Notes: generated by a model from the letters alone, not told the origin. A DNA stretch of 64,000 nt from Termitomyces sp. T153 (GCA_018296165.2 JACKQL020000060.1:124001-188000), one strand, 5' to 3'; numbered from the stretch's first letter, positions 1 through 11,522 are shown. Numbers and translations are program-made.

Positions 1-82
1 TTCCGGATTCGATCGGAAACTGAAGAGACTCAAATTCGCTTCAAAACCACCGTGCTGTGCCAGTGTATAGATCAGCGATAAT

Positions 83-1353
83 ATGGCTCCTTACTATGGC
101 CCTCAAGAAGATCCTAGCACTATCCTGCTCGAGCGAATGTTTGTTGCTGGAGATTTTCTTTCTGGCGTTGGATACGGTAAACTAGAATCTGTTTCATGTT
201 GTTGACCTTAAGGCCAACAGATTTGCTAGGCATCCAACTCATCCTCTACGCCTCGTGCGCCTCTTACCTTTGGAAGACCAGGCACTCGAGACGGTGGTCT
301 CCCTTTCTTCTGGCATATATGACTCTTCTACTCTTGACCGAGACTATCTTTGAAATCGCGCAAGCATATACGGTGCAGATGATCTACGTCGACAACCGCA
401 ATTACCCAGGTGGTCCGTGGGCTTACTTTTTAGCCACCCAGGACTTACCTATTAACGTGGTCTTCATCGCATCACTCTTTTCCATCACATTTCTCTCTGA
501 CCTTCTCGTAGTAAGTTCGTTCAATCTACTCTTTTGTACAAACCGTATCGATCAGAGCAATTTGAATAGCTTTGGCGTTGTTGGGTGATATGGAGAGCAT
601 CAGGAAAATATGCTGCCTGTTTGGCAATCTCCTTTCCCGCATTGCTCCTTCTTGGCTCTTTCGGTAAGTCGCTTAAAAGGATCTAAGAGTAAATACTTAA
701 CCAACATCAACATCTCAAGTTACGGGGACGTTATGGACACTTCAGTCTAGCCAACCTGGTCTTTCTCTCTACAGTGCCTTGCCACTGGCTTACGGGACGT
801 CATACTATGCAATCTCCTTGAGCGTCAACATCATTATTACCATTCTGATTTCCGTCCGTCTCTTACTTTACCGGAGACGCATCTTGAAATCACTCACAAA
901 GGACCACGCAAGAGACTATGTCTCGCTGCTTGCCATTCTCGTCGAATCAGCATCTCTATATTCAATTTTTGCTTTGATATTCCTCATAACTTACGCAATC
1001 AATGCCCCAGTGAATTCAGCCTTCCTAACCGTCGCTTCTTTTACTCAGGTATGCGCTTTCTATATCAGCCGCCCCGTCCATTGTTGACCTCTGCATAGCA
1101 AATTGCAGGCTATCTGATTCTTTATCGTCTTGCTCATGGTCGCGCTTGGGATAGTGACACTTTGTCCATGGCTCAACCCCATACGACAATACAATTTGAT
1201 CACGGTCAGTCATATATGACTAGTGGCACTGGACAGTCGACGCTCGACGGCCAGGACGTTGGAACACACGACTTCGCCGTTGTAGAGAACAAAAGCAATC
1301 GCGTCTGTGCCAAGCCGAGGATCGATGGGAAAGGGGAAGATGGTTTGCTCTAG
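83..1353 (+). CDS. Multi-pass membrane protein, basidiomycete-type, unknown function
   Basis: Five exons are predicted with introns at 177-229, 511-569, 664-719 and 1049-1098. All are GT-AG and keep the frame, giving about 350 residues. The ATG at 83 opens an acidic N-terminus followed by about seven hydrophobic segments (for example the stretches coded near 230-330, 440-510, 600-660, 780-880, 920-1000 and 1000-1120). The C-terminal tail of about 70 residues is polar. The architecture matches the large family of seven-helix proteins of unknown function common in mushrooms. No catalytic motif is visible, and a sensory or transport role would be a guess. The gene is read away from SNX3, which converges on it from the other strand with about 310 bp between the two stops. 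Exon joins are well supported because the membrane segments continue across them. Confidence 0.8.
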
Positions 1354-1666
1354 TAGGGACTTTCAATGAGTTGCTTAAAGATTAAATGTTGTTACTTTCA
1401 GGTTTGAAAACAAGAGGAAGCCGCGTTGAGGCAGAGTCATTCTAATTACAGATTCAGCGATAAGGAATGAACGAAGAGAGACAGTGAGATTCAGCGATAG
1501 AGAATACACGTAGAGAGACGGTGAGAACAATTGAGAGATAAAAAGACGTAGAAAACGAAGTAATAGCGATGTGGAGGTACCACCAGTAACTAACGCCGTA
1601 GCATGAAAATTTGGAAAGACCATAGGAATGCACCGCAACAGCCAATGGACTATCGTATCAGACCCT

Positions 1667-2354
1667 TTATATCCATTGGGACCTGTCCCAGCCAGGATCT
1701 TGGAGGAAGGCACAAAGAACTTTGCTTCCAGTCTGGAAATCTCATGAAAGATTGGCAAACGATATAAAAAAAGCTGAACTTACTTGAAGCAAAGGATGTC
1801 CCGCAACAATGCTCAAGAAACGCTCCAAGCCTTCACGCCTGCTTTCAATGACCTCATCCGAGAAGCGGTTGGTAAAAACCTTTCCCGGAAGAGGCGGAAT
1901 GTTAACGCGGGTGGACTCATGCTCAAGAATATCACGAAATGCTTCAAAGTCGGAGTAACGACGGCGAACGAGAGAATGACGTAGCTTGAAGGCAGGAATG
2001 TTCGTCTATGGACATGCGGCGTTAAAGAAAACAAGAGAACCAGGATAAGATTAACCCAACCTTGCACACGACCTCATAATCGGTGTACATCTTCCGCCCA
2101 AAACCTACATACCATCAGCAAGCAAAATCGGACAATGGCAACTGGATGCTCACCATGCGTCTGAGGGTTCCTCACTTCAATTTCAAGGAAACTTTCGGGT
2201 ACACTGTACATTTCTTCGATCTGGAACGAATCTGTTCGCGTTGAAGGCTCAAGGGATAGATAAGACGGAAACGGGGGCTTACGGTTTGTTCACGATTCGT
2301 GATCGGAGTGTCCTCGAAAGCACTGCTACGGGCGAAGGGGGAGACGGTAGTCAT
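1667..2354 (-). CDS. SNX3: Sorting nexin 3 / Grd19 (PX-domain protein)
   Basis: Five exons (2283-2354, 2154-2220, 2061-2104, 1784-2005, 1667-1732) join in frame to 156 residues, close to the usual length of about 160 for SNX3/Grd19. Nearly the whole protein is a PX domain that binds phosphatidylinositol 3-phosphate on early endosomes. Visible hallmarks are the RRRYSDF motif, the proline-rich loop NIPPLPGK, the basic RREGLERF segment and the C-terminal [19 protein letters not shown] block. In yeast and animals this protein works with retromer to return cargo from endosomes to the Golgi. The start at 2354 was chosen because it gives the short N-terminus typical of fungal orthologs. An in-frame ATG at 2423 would add 23 residues. 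Introns are 49-62 nt with canonical ends. I see no lesions. Confidence 0.95.
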
Positions 2355-2515
2355 GACGGTCAAGCAGCTAGCACCTCGCTGCAGACAACGACGGAAGGCG
2401 GTCAAGCCAAGAATGCTGTTCAAAGAAGCCGCAGGCAGATAACGTAATCAGCTCAGCCTTGCCATGTGACCCCATTATTCCGATAATAGATTTGTCAGAC
2501 ATTCATAATGTTGAA

Positions 2516-2596
2516 GACCCCTTAGCTCAGCTGGTAGAGTGTGTGATTCCAGTGTGGAAATCCACAAGGTCATCCGTTCAAATCGGGTAGGGGTCA
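2516..2596 (+). tRNA. tRNA-Trp (anticodon CCA) with a short intron
   Basis: The 81-nt sequence folds as a tRNA. The 7-bp acceptor stem GACCCCT/AGGGGTC is followed by discriminator A. The D arm begins TAGCTCAGCTGGTAGAG and the T arm is ATCCG-TTCAAAT-CGGGT. After the 5' half of the anticodon stem the loop reads TT-CCA-G, giving anticodon CCA (Trp). About 8 extra bases before the 3' half of the stem indicate an intron at the usual position 37/38. The intron can pair with neighbouring bases as TGTGG-AAAT-CCACA. A T-run (ATTTTT) just downstream fits RNA polymerase III termination. One mismatch at the base of the anticodon stem lowers certainty. A decayed copy is possible. Confidence 0.72.
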
Positions 2597-4629
2597 ATTT
2601 TTGTCGCTTTGTTAGGCTTTTTTATGGAAAAGTTTGAATGCAATATCATACACTGGCAGGAGACCTGTTTTGTTTGGTGAAAGCGGTGTTCAAGCTACAC
2701 TTGTCGAAACGAGAGAGTTTACTGCTTTTGGGTCACTACACCCAGGAGGATGGACGCTCAAATACAGAATTACCGAAATGATCTCGATGATGCATATTTG
2801 CATCGATGTATCAGTATCTTGCTTATCCTGCTTAAATAAACGCTAAGTAATCTATTCCTTGCCGTAAGTAATCATGATAGGCGTTTACATTGTACGTTGC
2901 GGCCACACAATTCCATTCAATCAAAATGACTAGACTGACATGACTTAAAATGATTTGAGATGTTCGGATAAGAAAATTGCGTTGCTAAAAGTTAGCATGC
3001 CACGTCATTGTAGAAGGTTGAAGCTTAATAAAAATGGAAAAGGCAATCCTTTCCTAATCAGCTCCTCCAAGGTTTGCATTCGTCTGCGTCTCCGCTGAGG
3101 CTCTGACAAAGTATGTATGCTTGTGTCATCAGTACTATAGTCCCTTTCTTACATTGAACATTGATTTGAGCATATTTGTACCCTATTGAGTAAAAAAACT
3201 TAGAACGCGGTCCAAATTTTTGTTGGCCTGTATTTTGAACTTGTGAATATAGAAGTGTGATCCTAAGTCATCTTCAGATACAGTCGATCTTTTTCAACTG
3301 CCTTCTTATTTTTCTGTTGTACCGTACACCAACATAAAAGACTTTAATTCTTCAGAAAGTCAGAAGTCAGTATCTGTCGCAGAACCATACTGGTTTCTTA
3401 TCATGGCATCCCACACATTGAACTCATCTCCCCGGGCAGTCAGCATACATCACATCTGATTTTCCTTATGGCACCATATGCACCACGGAAAAGGTTGCCG
3501 TGTCACCTCAGGACGAATCAAATTTGGTTGTGGAGTCATCAATTTTTGTTCATTTGGCGGGTGGGGCCTGTTGATAATATGCTCTAATTACCTGTGATTT
3601 CTTTACTCTGGAAACCAGATCACCTTAGTTATTATTCGACTTGGTAATTCATCCGGAGCAAGTGTCATCAATCAGTCTGACAGACGTAAATTTGTGACGA
3701 ACGGTAACAGTTGGATGGGTTTCATTTTGTGGTTTGCTTCCGATTCTGTCCCACTTATCCCTTTTCCGTTTCCTTCCGTACCCTGACGATCGCGAGAGAT
3801 GTGCATCTCATCTGCCCCTCGTAAGGCTGCTCACTGTTTTGAAATTCAATCCATCGTTGTCCATGGATGGCTTCTTTCTCCATGGACAAATGAGAGCCTA
3901 CTCTAGAACTTTGACAGATACATCTCGATGATTACTTCAAACGGATTCTAATCACGACCCCAAGAGGCGTTGTGAGTCAGTATGTGTGACGTCAATTTTG
4001 GTAGTCGTATGGACCCACATTACATATTCATTCTATATCGACTATTGACAGGTGCAATCGATAAGGCACGACTGCCGGCGAGTTCTGCGTCCCCTGTTTC
4101 ATTCCTTATGACTGATTAATCACAAAGAACCAAGCCGCTATTTGTATCTACCAACGTGGCTTGGTGTCGGTAAATTAGTTCATGCTTGATTTCCGCAATA
4201 ATAGTTTCACTTTTTCCCTCTTTGTGGTTTGCACGCTACTTGTAAACCTTCCGACATCGGCTTTCTGTCTCTCCTGTGAACAATGACGCCTAGGACTTTT
4301 CGGAGCCAATGATCTGCTGACATCTATCAAGGCATTGGCCGAAGCTTCTAACTGCCATGTAGCAAGCTACATCCTGGCATAACCGTATGCCGCTGATGCC
4401 GACGTATCTTCCCGAAAAAATTCTATGGTTTCAGCATCTCCCAATAGTCCCGGGCACTCTCCACCACGTTGAATCATTGGCCGCCGGACTAGCATGAAAC
4501 GCAATCTTGAATAGCGACTGATTTGCAATTTCAAGTCCTGTATAGGAAAGGTCAAGGTTGCCCAATCATTAAAAATGAGCAGGGGATCCATATGCCGAGT
4601 CTTCACACCTTGTCTTCCTATTGCTCAAA
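2597..4629. other. Intergenic stretch, no gene recognised
   Basis: About 2 kb of AT-rich sequence between the tRNA and the next gene. Reading frames are short and show no recognisable protein. The frames near 2634, 3734 and 4367 (minus) lack splice partners or family resemblance. The part nearest 4630 should hold the promoter of the next gene, but I cannot point to a defined element. Confidence 0.5.
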
Positions 4630-5297
4630 ATGACAAACTATGGCATGGCTTACTTTCTTGAAGACAAGAGCGGAATGCTTACTGGGTCCGAGTTTGTTGA
4701 CCTCAACGATCGCATACGCCTCAGTTATATATGCACAGCGCGGGATACCAATCAGACTGTTTATATGATCTACGATGCCACGACTGTGGACAGCAGTTCT
4801 CGGCCTCTACTTGCTCTTACATTCGGGCCCAACAACGCTCTTGGGACGGTCCACATTTCTCCTGACGATTCCATGCCGATGAGACAATATTTGAAAAAAG
4901 CCTCAACATTAGGAAGGTGAGTAACATGTGCTACTCATTGTCTCCCCGACGTTCAATATATTGTACATGGTACTGACGTGCTGACCAGTACGAAACATCG
5001 GAAATTCGTGGCATCTGATGGACACGAATATCGATGGAACTGGCGAGTCGAAGGAGACCAGGAATGGACGGTCAGTTAAGCCTCGGTTGACCTGACGTTA
5101 CTCTGATGGACCTGCAGTGTACTAATACACTCGGATATATTGTAGCTTACTACAACCTTAAGACACCTGGGGAGCCCGAGTATGCTGATTCATCTGGGTG
5201 CATGCTTACTGTCGAACAACCGTACCACGAGCTTATTCCAGGCGAGTCTTCTGTTGAATTACGATATAAAACAGCATATGTTGACGTCCTCACTTGA
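4630..5297 (+). CDS. Small DUF6593-like protein
   Basis: Three exons (4630-4916, 4989-5070, 5118-5297) with GT-AG introns join to 182 residues. The start is the ATG at 4630, preceded by CAAA. The sequence is a mixed beta-strand type: an N-terminal block with aspartate-rich turns, a central block around the first junction with the pattern KFVASDGHEYRWNW, and a C-terminal block with alternating hydrophobic strands. This resembles the fungal DUF6593 family, in which a basic or aromatic strand follows a T/S-x-x-G-x-x-Y-x-W motif. No enzyme motif is seen and the function is unknown. There is no signal peptide or membrane segment. The assignment is from memory of the family pattern. The gene model itself is better supported than the name. 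Confidence 0.65.
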
Positions 5298-5485
5298 AGA
5301 AATGCTTGCTTCGCTCATGATCATGAGACACATTGCTGAGTATGACTTGTGATCTCAGAGATCGCAAGCCAACTGATACCTGCTGTATCATATATACCAC
5401 CATTGTCTGTGATTATCGTGGGCTCGACTTGGCATACTAGACGCAATGTATATGGACCGTTTACAATCTCGTTTCCCGCGCTTTT

Positions 5486-6572
5486 TCAGCTTGAAACGAG
5501 CATGTTTGCTCGAATTGTCTTCATGTCTTCGTCAGTGAGCCCAGCATGAGTCTTGAGATAACCTTCAACGCCTCCGAATTTCTCTCGTAACATGGAAAGA
5601 ACTGCAGCCATGGTCTCGGCTCTTCAATACAATATGAATCAGTTTGAATAGCAATATGATTAAGGATGACTAGGACGAACTTCGCGCTGAACATCTTTGA
5701 GAATCCCTCCCAATTGTCTCGAAAAACTGGGATTGAACGGAAACGTGCTTCCAGAACAGGAAGGAAAGGGGCAAGCCCGGCAGTTGAAAGAGAATAGTCG
5801 TGTGCAATATCGCTATCACTGACTCCCATAAGCTGTGGAACAATGAGGACAGGTGATATCAAAGAAAGGTTTGACGATACCATATAAAAAAGTACTACAA
5901 AAAGTCCAGTTCGATCTCGTCCGACTGTCGAATTGCAATCAGGAAGACGAGTACGAGACATTGTGCGTAATCGCACCTGTACAATGGACTAAACATGGCT
6001 CCGATGGATGATCCCGTAGGTGAGAAAAGATAAGCCCATATGATGGCCCGGCCATCTGGAGTATTCGGTCATAGCCATTGAGGTCAGCCTGTGACGCCCC
6101 ATTAGGACTTTTGCCAGATGTCAGACGGATCTCAAGGCTAACCTTCAACTCATTATCTTTATAACGCTGAATCCTATCCCCTCGACTGTCAGCATAGTTT
6201 AGAAGCAAACAAAATTCGGACTCGCAGCTCCGGGATATCCATTTTCCATGCATTCTCTGTCAGCGCCGGCGCACGAACAAAACGAATGCCAGGAATGTCG
6301 GGTGTTTCTGAGTGGAATTCTGCGATTTCGCTGTCTGATCTCAGGTCGAAGACGGTGGTAACTCCGAGTTCTTGTAGCTTGGACCGTCCAACGTCAGTGA
6401 TTCGAGTTAATTCACCAGAACGAAAGACATGAAGAGGTTTAATGTGCATCTGAGTTCCTTCTGCCGATGTTCCGCGAAGAGCCCGAATGTTGATCACTCC
6501 CGGAACGACGACGAATGGCGGTGATGATAAGACGTCTGAAGAGATTGCATATGAGAGTAGACCAGACGACAT
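5486..6572 (-). CDS. Protein tyrosine phosphatase (Y_phosphatase3 / DSP-like)
   Basis: A multi-exon gene of about 260 residues. The N-terminal part reads PPFVVVPGVINIRALRG and then FRSGELTRIT, typical of fungal PF13350-type phosphatases. An FDLRSDSEI segment follows. The catalytic loop is split by an intron (5925-5976) and after splicing reads HCTVGRDRTG, a complete CX5R signature with the nucleophile cysteine and the phosphate-binding arginine. Downstream are the GVSDSDIAHDYSLS helix and a C-terminal GGVEGYLKTHAGLTDEDM segment. Clear introns are 5622-5680, 5833-5880, 5925-5976 and 6089-6142. The junction near 6180-6230 is unresolved. A canonical GT donor gives the wrong phase there, and a GC donor near 6224 would restore it. 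ATG at 6572 is preferred over an upstream in-frame ATG at 6647. The likely role is a soluble phosphatase. The substrate is unknown. Confidence 0.88.
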
Positions 6573-7482
6573 GTTGCGAGAAATGATGGTGGATCTCAGA
6601 GACTGAGCCGCAAAATATATACTTCCCGAACAAACCCATATCATCAATCGGCAAGAACACCTCCAGCCGATCTCGGTCCGAGTCGAAATTCAAGAGTGGT
6701 ACTGGAGCAAGAGGCAGAGTAGGGTGAAGAGACAAAGCCACATGGTCATTAAATACAAGCAGCATTTGGGAAGGTAATCAGAGCACTATCGGCAAGATGT
6801 CCGGTTTACGCAATTGTGTAAATATCGTCGGTATTTATATGTCAAACAATACAAACCAACACATCAGACGCCCGTCCGCTCCCTTCGCGTAAGGCAAATA
6901 TGATGAAGACCACATGGATGTTTGCGAAGTGATTCGTGAGGTTGATCAATTTGCCTGCCCGGACCTCTCTGCTGATGATGAAAGTTGAACCCATGGTGCT
7001 GGATAGTAGTACGGATAATCAATTATCAAGCACAGAAGTTAGAACCGAACTTGAACGTAGCCGGTACCATGGTCGGGTGACAAAAGTCTCAGCATGATGG
7101 CATAAACGAATGTACACCTCTGCTGTCGAATTGAAGGGATCGATTCGGATACAGTATTCATGTACGTGGTTTTTTTTTTTTTGATTTTCATCAAGAGCAA
7201 TCATCTTATCTTATCAGAAATAATCGGGTTAGCTCCTTCAGGCCAAAGCCCGGCTCCTTTGCAACCGAAAGTACTTTTCCTTCGTACGATGCCTTTCACT
7301 CCACCAGAGTCGATGTAGCAAATATCTTCAGGCGCTTGCAAGGCGCTTGCCATGTAAGTCAGTTGATCTTCACAGCCACTTAAAAGTATACACGACTCTT
7401 GCCTTTCGCTCCCAACCGATAGCTACACTTTTCATAACGCAGGGGTGTCTTATTTTACTGCCGCCTTTTTACAGTTCTTCAC
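6573..7482. other. Divergent intergenic region between phosphatase and annexin
   Basis: About 0.9 kb separates the starts of two divergently read genes, so it should hold both promoters. It contains a run of 13 T at about 7170-7182 and the repeated word AGGCGCTTGCA near 7331-7350. Pyrimidine-rich sequence lies before the annexin start. No TATA box stands out at a convincing distance. I see no coding potential. Confidence 0.5.
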
Positions 7483-9412
7483 ATGTCTTACTCTCAGGTG
7501 CTGAGTGTCGGATTGTCTGATAGCTTGATTGATGATCCCTCCTCACAGGATCCTAATCCTCCCCAGCCTGGAGTTCCCGTATGTTTAACTATCAACGATG
7601 CTTTACGTCTTGACATCTTACTTTCCAGATGAATCCAAGTACCCAGGTAACTCGCGGGTTCTATTTCAAAGGTTATGACCATTGAGATCTTGTTATTAAT
7701 GCAGTATACTACACCGACACATGGTGCGTATACTTCCAGTGCACAGGGGCCTCCCCCTCCTATTCCTGGAAACCGTCCGCCTCCAATTCCAGGGAATCGT
7801 CCAGGAGTACCCACAGCGCCGGCAGCGCCCATGCCTGTTCCCCAGCACATCCTGAATAATCACACCGCAGATGCTCCATTTATCCCCATCCCTGTACACG
7901 CAGCCTCGGGTCATGCTTCTGCACAAAGTACCAATGCAGATAATATACTCCTCACTATTGTGTATAATGGACTTGTGGTTCCGAATCCTCGTGCACCCCC
8001 TCCCCCCTATGGCAATCTCAAAGTCCAAGGATACAATCCTTTGGTTGATGCCGAGACAATCATGAATGCATGCAAAGGCTTTGGTACGGATGAAGCAGCC
8101 CGTAAGTATGATCTCCTTTGGTTGATTTACCTCAAGTTCAAAATTCACGTCTAGTGATCAAGACCTTAACTAAGATTGTCCCCTTGAAAATGGATGCTCT
8201 GGCGGACTTTTATGTTTCCAAATATGGTCAGCGGCTGGTTGACCATATCGACAAAAAAACCAGAAGTTGGTTCGGGTATGTTCGCCCATTTCCCACTGAC
8301 TACTCAACAGGAGAAGACTTACGGAACAAATATAGGATGGGGCTTCATGGACTCGTCACGGGCCCGCTTGCTTGGGATGTCGAGCTTCTGCACGAAGCTA
8401 TGGATGGTGTGGGGTATGCTTCAATTGTTCTATTGTGGGTTCAAGAGTTGTTCATGTTTCAATGAAGTACCGACGAGGACCTACTGACAGAGTTGATCAT
8501 TGATCGTTCCAGCGATGACCTTTATCGACTATCGGTGGAGTACAAGTATAAGTACGGAAGCGACCTGTCTGTGAAGATCAGGGATGATCTTAGTGGCCAA
8601 ACCGAGAAATGTAAGTCATCCTATATCCCCTTGTTGTATCCTCAGAAGAATCTGAAGTTTATTAAAAGTATATCTTATTGCACTGAATGCCCGCCGTCCA
8701 ACAGAGTCTACCCCTATTGACTACACTCTGGTCGACAAGGATATTCTTGACTTGTTTAATGCTGGTCAAGGCAAGAGAGGAAGAAACGAAGTGAGACTCG
8801 GATTGTCGCCAGTATGATATCGTTCGCTCTTATGTGCTTTGCAGATGGTTTTCTTCAATATTATATGCCAACGCTCTCGCGCACATCTCTCTGCTGTGTA
8901 AGAATCTCATAATTTCGTACACAAAGTCCTACTGATCAGTTCCTGGGTAGTGTCGGTGGCTTCGGGGCCAAGTACCGCAGCCTCACCAAGGTTATTAAGT
9001 CTGAATTGTATGTAACTAGTTGCCCTGTTAAACCTTAACTAAAACATCGTTCTTAGTACCGGACATATGCGTGCTAGCCTTCTCTTTGCAGTCGAGGGCG
9101 TTAAACCGAAGCGTGATCAAAGGGGTATTTGGCGCGATGCTAAGATGATTGACAAAGCAATGGTTGGTTTCGGGACTCGAGACAAACAGCTTGTCTACAG
9201 GTAAGATTGATACAATCACGATGGATTTTCCCTCCGAACTGATCCCTGAACCCCTGAATAGGATTGTTCGTGCCCAGTGGGATCGTGAACGTTTCGTGGC
9301 GATCAAGGAAGCGTACCATCGCCGTACTGGAAAGACCTTGGAGTCCAGAGTCAAGAGCGAAACTAGTGGCGATTACCAAAAATTGATGCTTGCTCTGATC
9401 AAAGGTGACTAA
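7483..9412 (+). CDS. Annexin with proline-rich N-terminus
   Basis: Twelve exons are predicted: 7483-7497, 7549-7578, 7629-7646, 7705-8101, 8155-8275, 8336-8413, 8468-8610, 8669-8790, 8845-8897, 8951-9007, 9057-9200 and 9262-9412. They join in frame to 442 residues. An N-terminal tail of about 120 residues is rich in proline, glutamine and glycine and holds a doubled PPPIPGNR unit. Four annexin repeats follow. Calcium-binding GxGT loops are clear in repeat 1 (GFGTDE), repeat 2 (GVGTDE) and repeat 4 (GFGTRD). In repeat 3 the loop is changed to GKRGRN. The last block ends with the typical SGDYQKLMLALI. Annexins bind acidic phospholipids in a calcium-dependent way and act in membrane organisation or repair. 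The acceptor at 8668 was chosen because the nearer AGs create stops while this one restores repeat 2/3 helix sequence. Tiny 5' exons of 15-30 nt are unusual but in phase. Confidence 0.93.
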
Positions 9413-10341
9413 GAATATTTGTCGAGACTTGGAAGTGGGCTGCCTTTTTTATGTAAGCTCGTGTCTTGGTATTCAACTCCTTCCTTCCTACTACTTGTAC
9501 AGTTGTATGTATTATGTGAATTATTTCCAGATGATAGTTCAATACCCTCATCTCTGAAATGCTTCTTGATTCTCCATCTGTCACCTAGTCACTTGGATAT
9601 TAACAGGTATGCAAGTTCAACTCCCAACCAGGTTGGGATGACATAGTATATAACGCGTAGCTCGAAATTTTCGTCCCTATGATTTTCTGCACCCACTTAT
9701 GCAAGACTTCGTTCACGCATAGCTCTTTGAATGTGTCCGAGTGCCTGCAAGATCATCGATAAGACAATACATAACAACAATGTTCGACTTACCGCGTTCA
9801 TTACGTTGGAAATTAGAATGATGACGTCACCTTTCTAATTTCTTTGCCCCATCTGAACCCACAAGTTCTCGCGGAAGCATTTTGAGTTTAACTTAAAAAA
9901 GCATTTAAAACATGCCTCGCCAGATAACACATGTAGTGTTTATTCACACAGGCGAGGTCTTTTAGACGCAGTTGTTTGCCTTGTTGCGTACATGCATGGT
10001 ATGGTCGAGGTACTACTATAAGTATCCAAATACTTACTTTACAGTGACCCTTGTGACATACTGTCTGTCAAAAATACGTCCTATGTATACATAGGAAAGT
10101 AAAAGTTGTTGTGACTACTTACGGCCCCAAGCATTGCCACCTTTTATACAGACCGTGGTCAAAGCATCTCGTGATCTGATCAAGGCCTGGAAACGCTGCA
10201 GCTGAGCAGTGATGTTCTTTTCTTTACCTTTCTGAGCGATATCGCACGGCACGCGCTACACGGCTGGTCAGGGACACTAATATACGCTGGAGTCCAAGAC
10301 GATAAACTGATCTGAACCCGCACCTACAATTCTTATATTCG
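9413..10341. other. Intergenic stretch with a small inverted repeat
   Basis: No coding potential is recognised in about 0.9 kb. A 7-bp inverted repeat (GCCTCGCC at 9914-9921 and GGCGAGG at 9951-9957, 29-nt loop) is followed by TCTTTT. It could help 3' end formation or be chance. The last few hundred bases should carry the promoter of the kinase-like gene, but no defined box is evident. Confidence 0.4.
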
Positions 10342-11172
10342 ATGCCACGCACAATCATACAAGAAATCCCGAGTTTTGACTGCGGGGGCGCTACAAACCT
10401 CATAGTCATCTACCGTGAGCAAGATGATCCCCGGACATTCCTCTCCGTTATCCCTCCCACAGACTACTTGGCTGGTGACTATCTCTTGACCCAGCTCACC
10501 GGTACACCCATTCCTAGTGACGTCGTGCATGCTGTGTGGCGTGAGGGCATAACAGAGGTCCAGGTCCCTCCGCCGTTCGGATGTTACTTGAAGCGTTTAA
10601 AGAACAGTCACCAATACGGCGGGCGGCGGCTGTTCCGTGATTTTACGTCTACTGAACTGGCAGTTCTAGAAAGGCTGCATGACTTCCCGCATGATAATGT
10701 CTGTGGGTACTATGGTTGCTTGAGGGAGGGCCTCTTCGTTGGCCATCTATGTTTGAAGGGGTATCAGTGTAACTTGGAAGAGATGATGACAAACACAGTA
10801 CCACCTAGTCGGTACGTGATCTTCCCTATTACAAGGTACTTGTCCGCTGATTTGGGTAGAATCAAGCCCCCGTTTGATTCACGAACCATTATTCTCGACG
10901 TGCAGGCAGGAGTTGTACACCTTCACAAGCTAGGGCTGGTACACAATGACATCACACCCCGGCATGTCATGCTAGATGAAAATGGACATGCAGTAATCAT
11001 TGACTTTGATACTTGTGCCGTTCCAGGAGTAGCATGCTACCCTGGAACGCCGGGTTGGTCAAGACGTCACGATATCTCAAGACCTGAAAACGATCGATAC
11101 AGCCTTTTCCTACTGGCGAAATACGTGAGAGGGGAATATGATGGGAAAGATACGAGCTCTTTCCACGTATGA
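10342..11172 (+). CDS. Divergent protein-kinase-like protein
   Basis: An intronless frame of 276 residues. The C-terminal half has the kinase catalytic pattern. The segment GVVHLHKLGLVHNDITPRHV carries an HND in place of the usual HRD, with the catalytic aspartate kept (about residue 202). Next comes VIIDFD at about residue 220, with DFD replacing DFG but the metal-binding aspartate kept. ENDRYSLFLLAKYV follows, resembling the helix-F aspartate motif. An N-lobe lysine could be in GCYLKRLK (about residue 83). No clear glycine loop is seen. Mushroom genomes hold many such divergent kinases. Activity is uncertain. The 3' end may be longer, because a possible donor at about 11126 (GTGAGA) could splice to AG at 11180, though the continued frame is not convincing. 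Confidence 0.72.
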   Translation: MPRTIIQEIPSFDCGGATNLIVIYREQDDPRTFLSVIPPTDYLAGDYLLTQLTGTPIPSDVVHAVWREGITEVQVPPPFGCYLKRLKNSHQYGGRRLFRDFTSTELAVLERLHDFPHDNVCGYYGCLREGLFVGHLCLKGYQCNLEEMMTNTVPPSRYVIFPITRYLSADLGRIKPPFDSRTIILDVQAGVVHLHKLGLVHNDITPRHVMLDENGHAVIIDFDTCAVPGVACYPGTPGWSRRHDISRPENDRYSLFLLAKYVRGEYDGKDTSSFHV

Positions 11173-11522
11173 TGGTGAACAGCTTGGACTCCGAACGCAG
11201 GGACTTTCAAGAGCTTTATGTCTCGTACACCGAGCGCAACAGCATTTCGATGCTATTTTTAGCGAATTCTTCTTTCCGTTTGCCACAAGATACTATAGGC
11301 AGTTTGAAGGCGTTTTCCCCTAGAAATCAGTCAAGTACAGACCAACGGAGGATATTTTTTATGCGTACATACGAATAGTCGGCATCGTGTGTTGGTGCTT
11401 GAAATAGGAAATCCATAGATTCATGAAAAAGGAAATACATAGATCATGACATGTGACGAGCTCAATTATAACCTTAACCTTCTTCCAATTTCTTCCTTTT
11501 CTGACCACACCAATACACGGAT
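11173..11522. other. Intergenic stretch
   Basis: Short region after the kinase-like gene. Two overlapping frames at 11138-11378 read through it without any family resemblance. They may be an alternative 3' exon of the kinase-like gene or noise. Confidence 0.35.

Noticed and set aside
1375..2067. Several minus and plus frames of 60-127 residues
   Set aside because: They are out-of-frame readings of SNX3 exons and introns.
7494..8148. Long minus-strand frames over the annexin gene
   Set aside because: They are shadows of the annexin exons, whose repeats and splice phases are clear. The Gly/Pro-rich appearance comes from the proline-rich tail read backwards.
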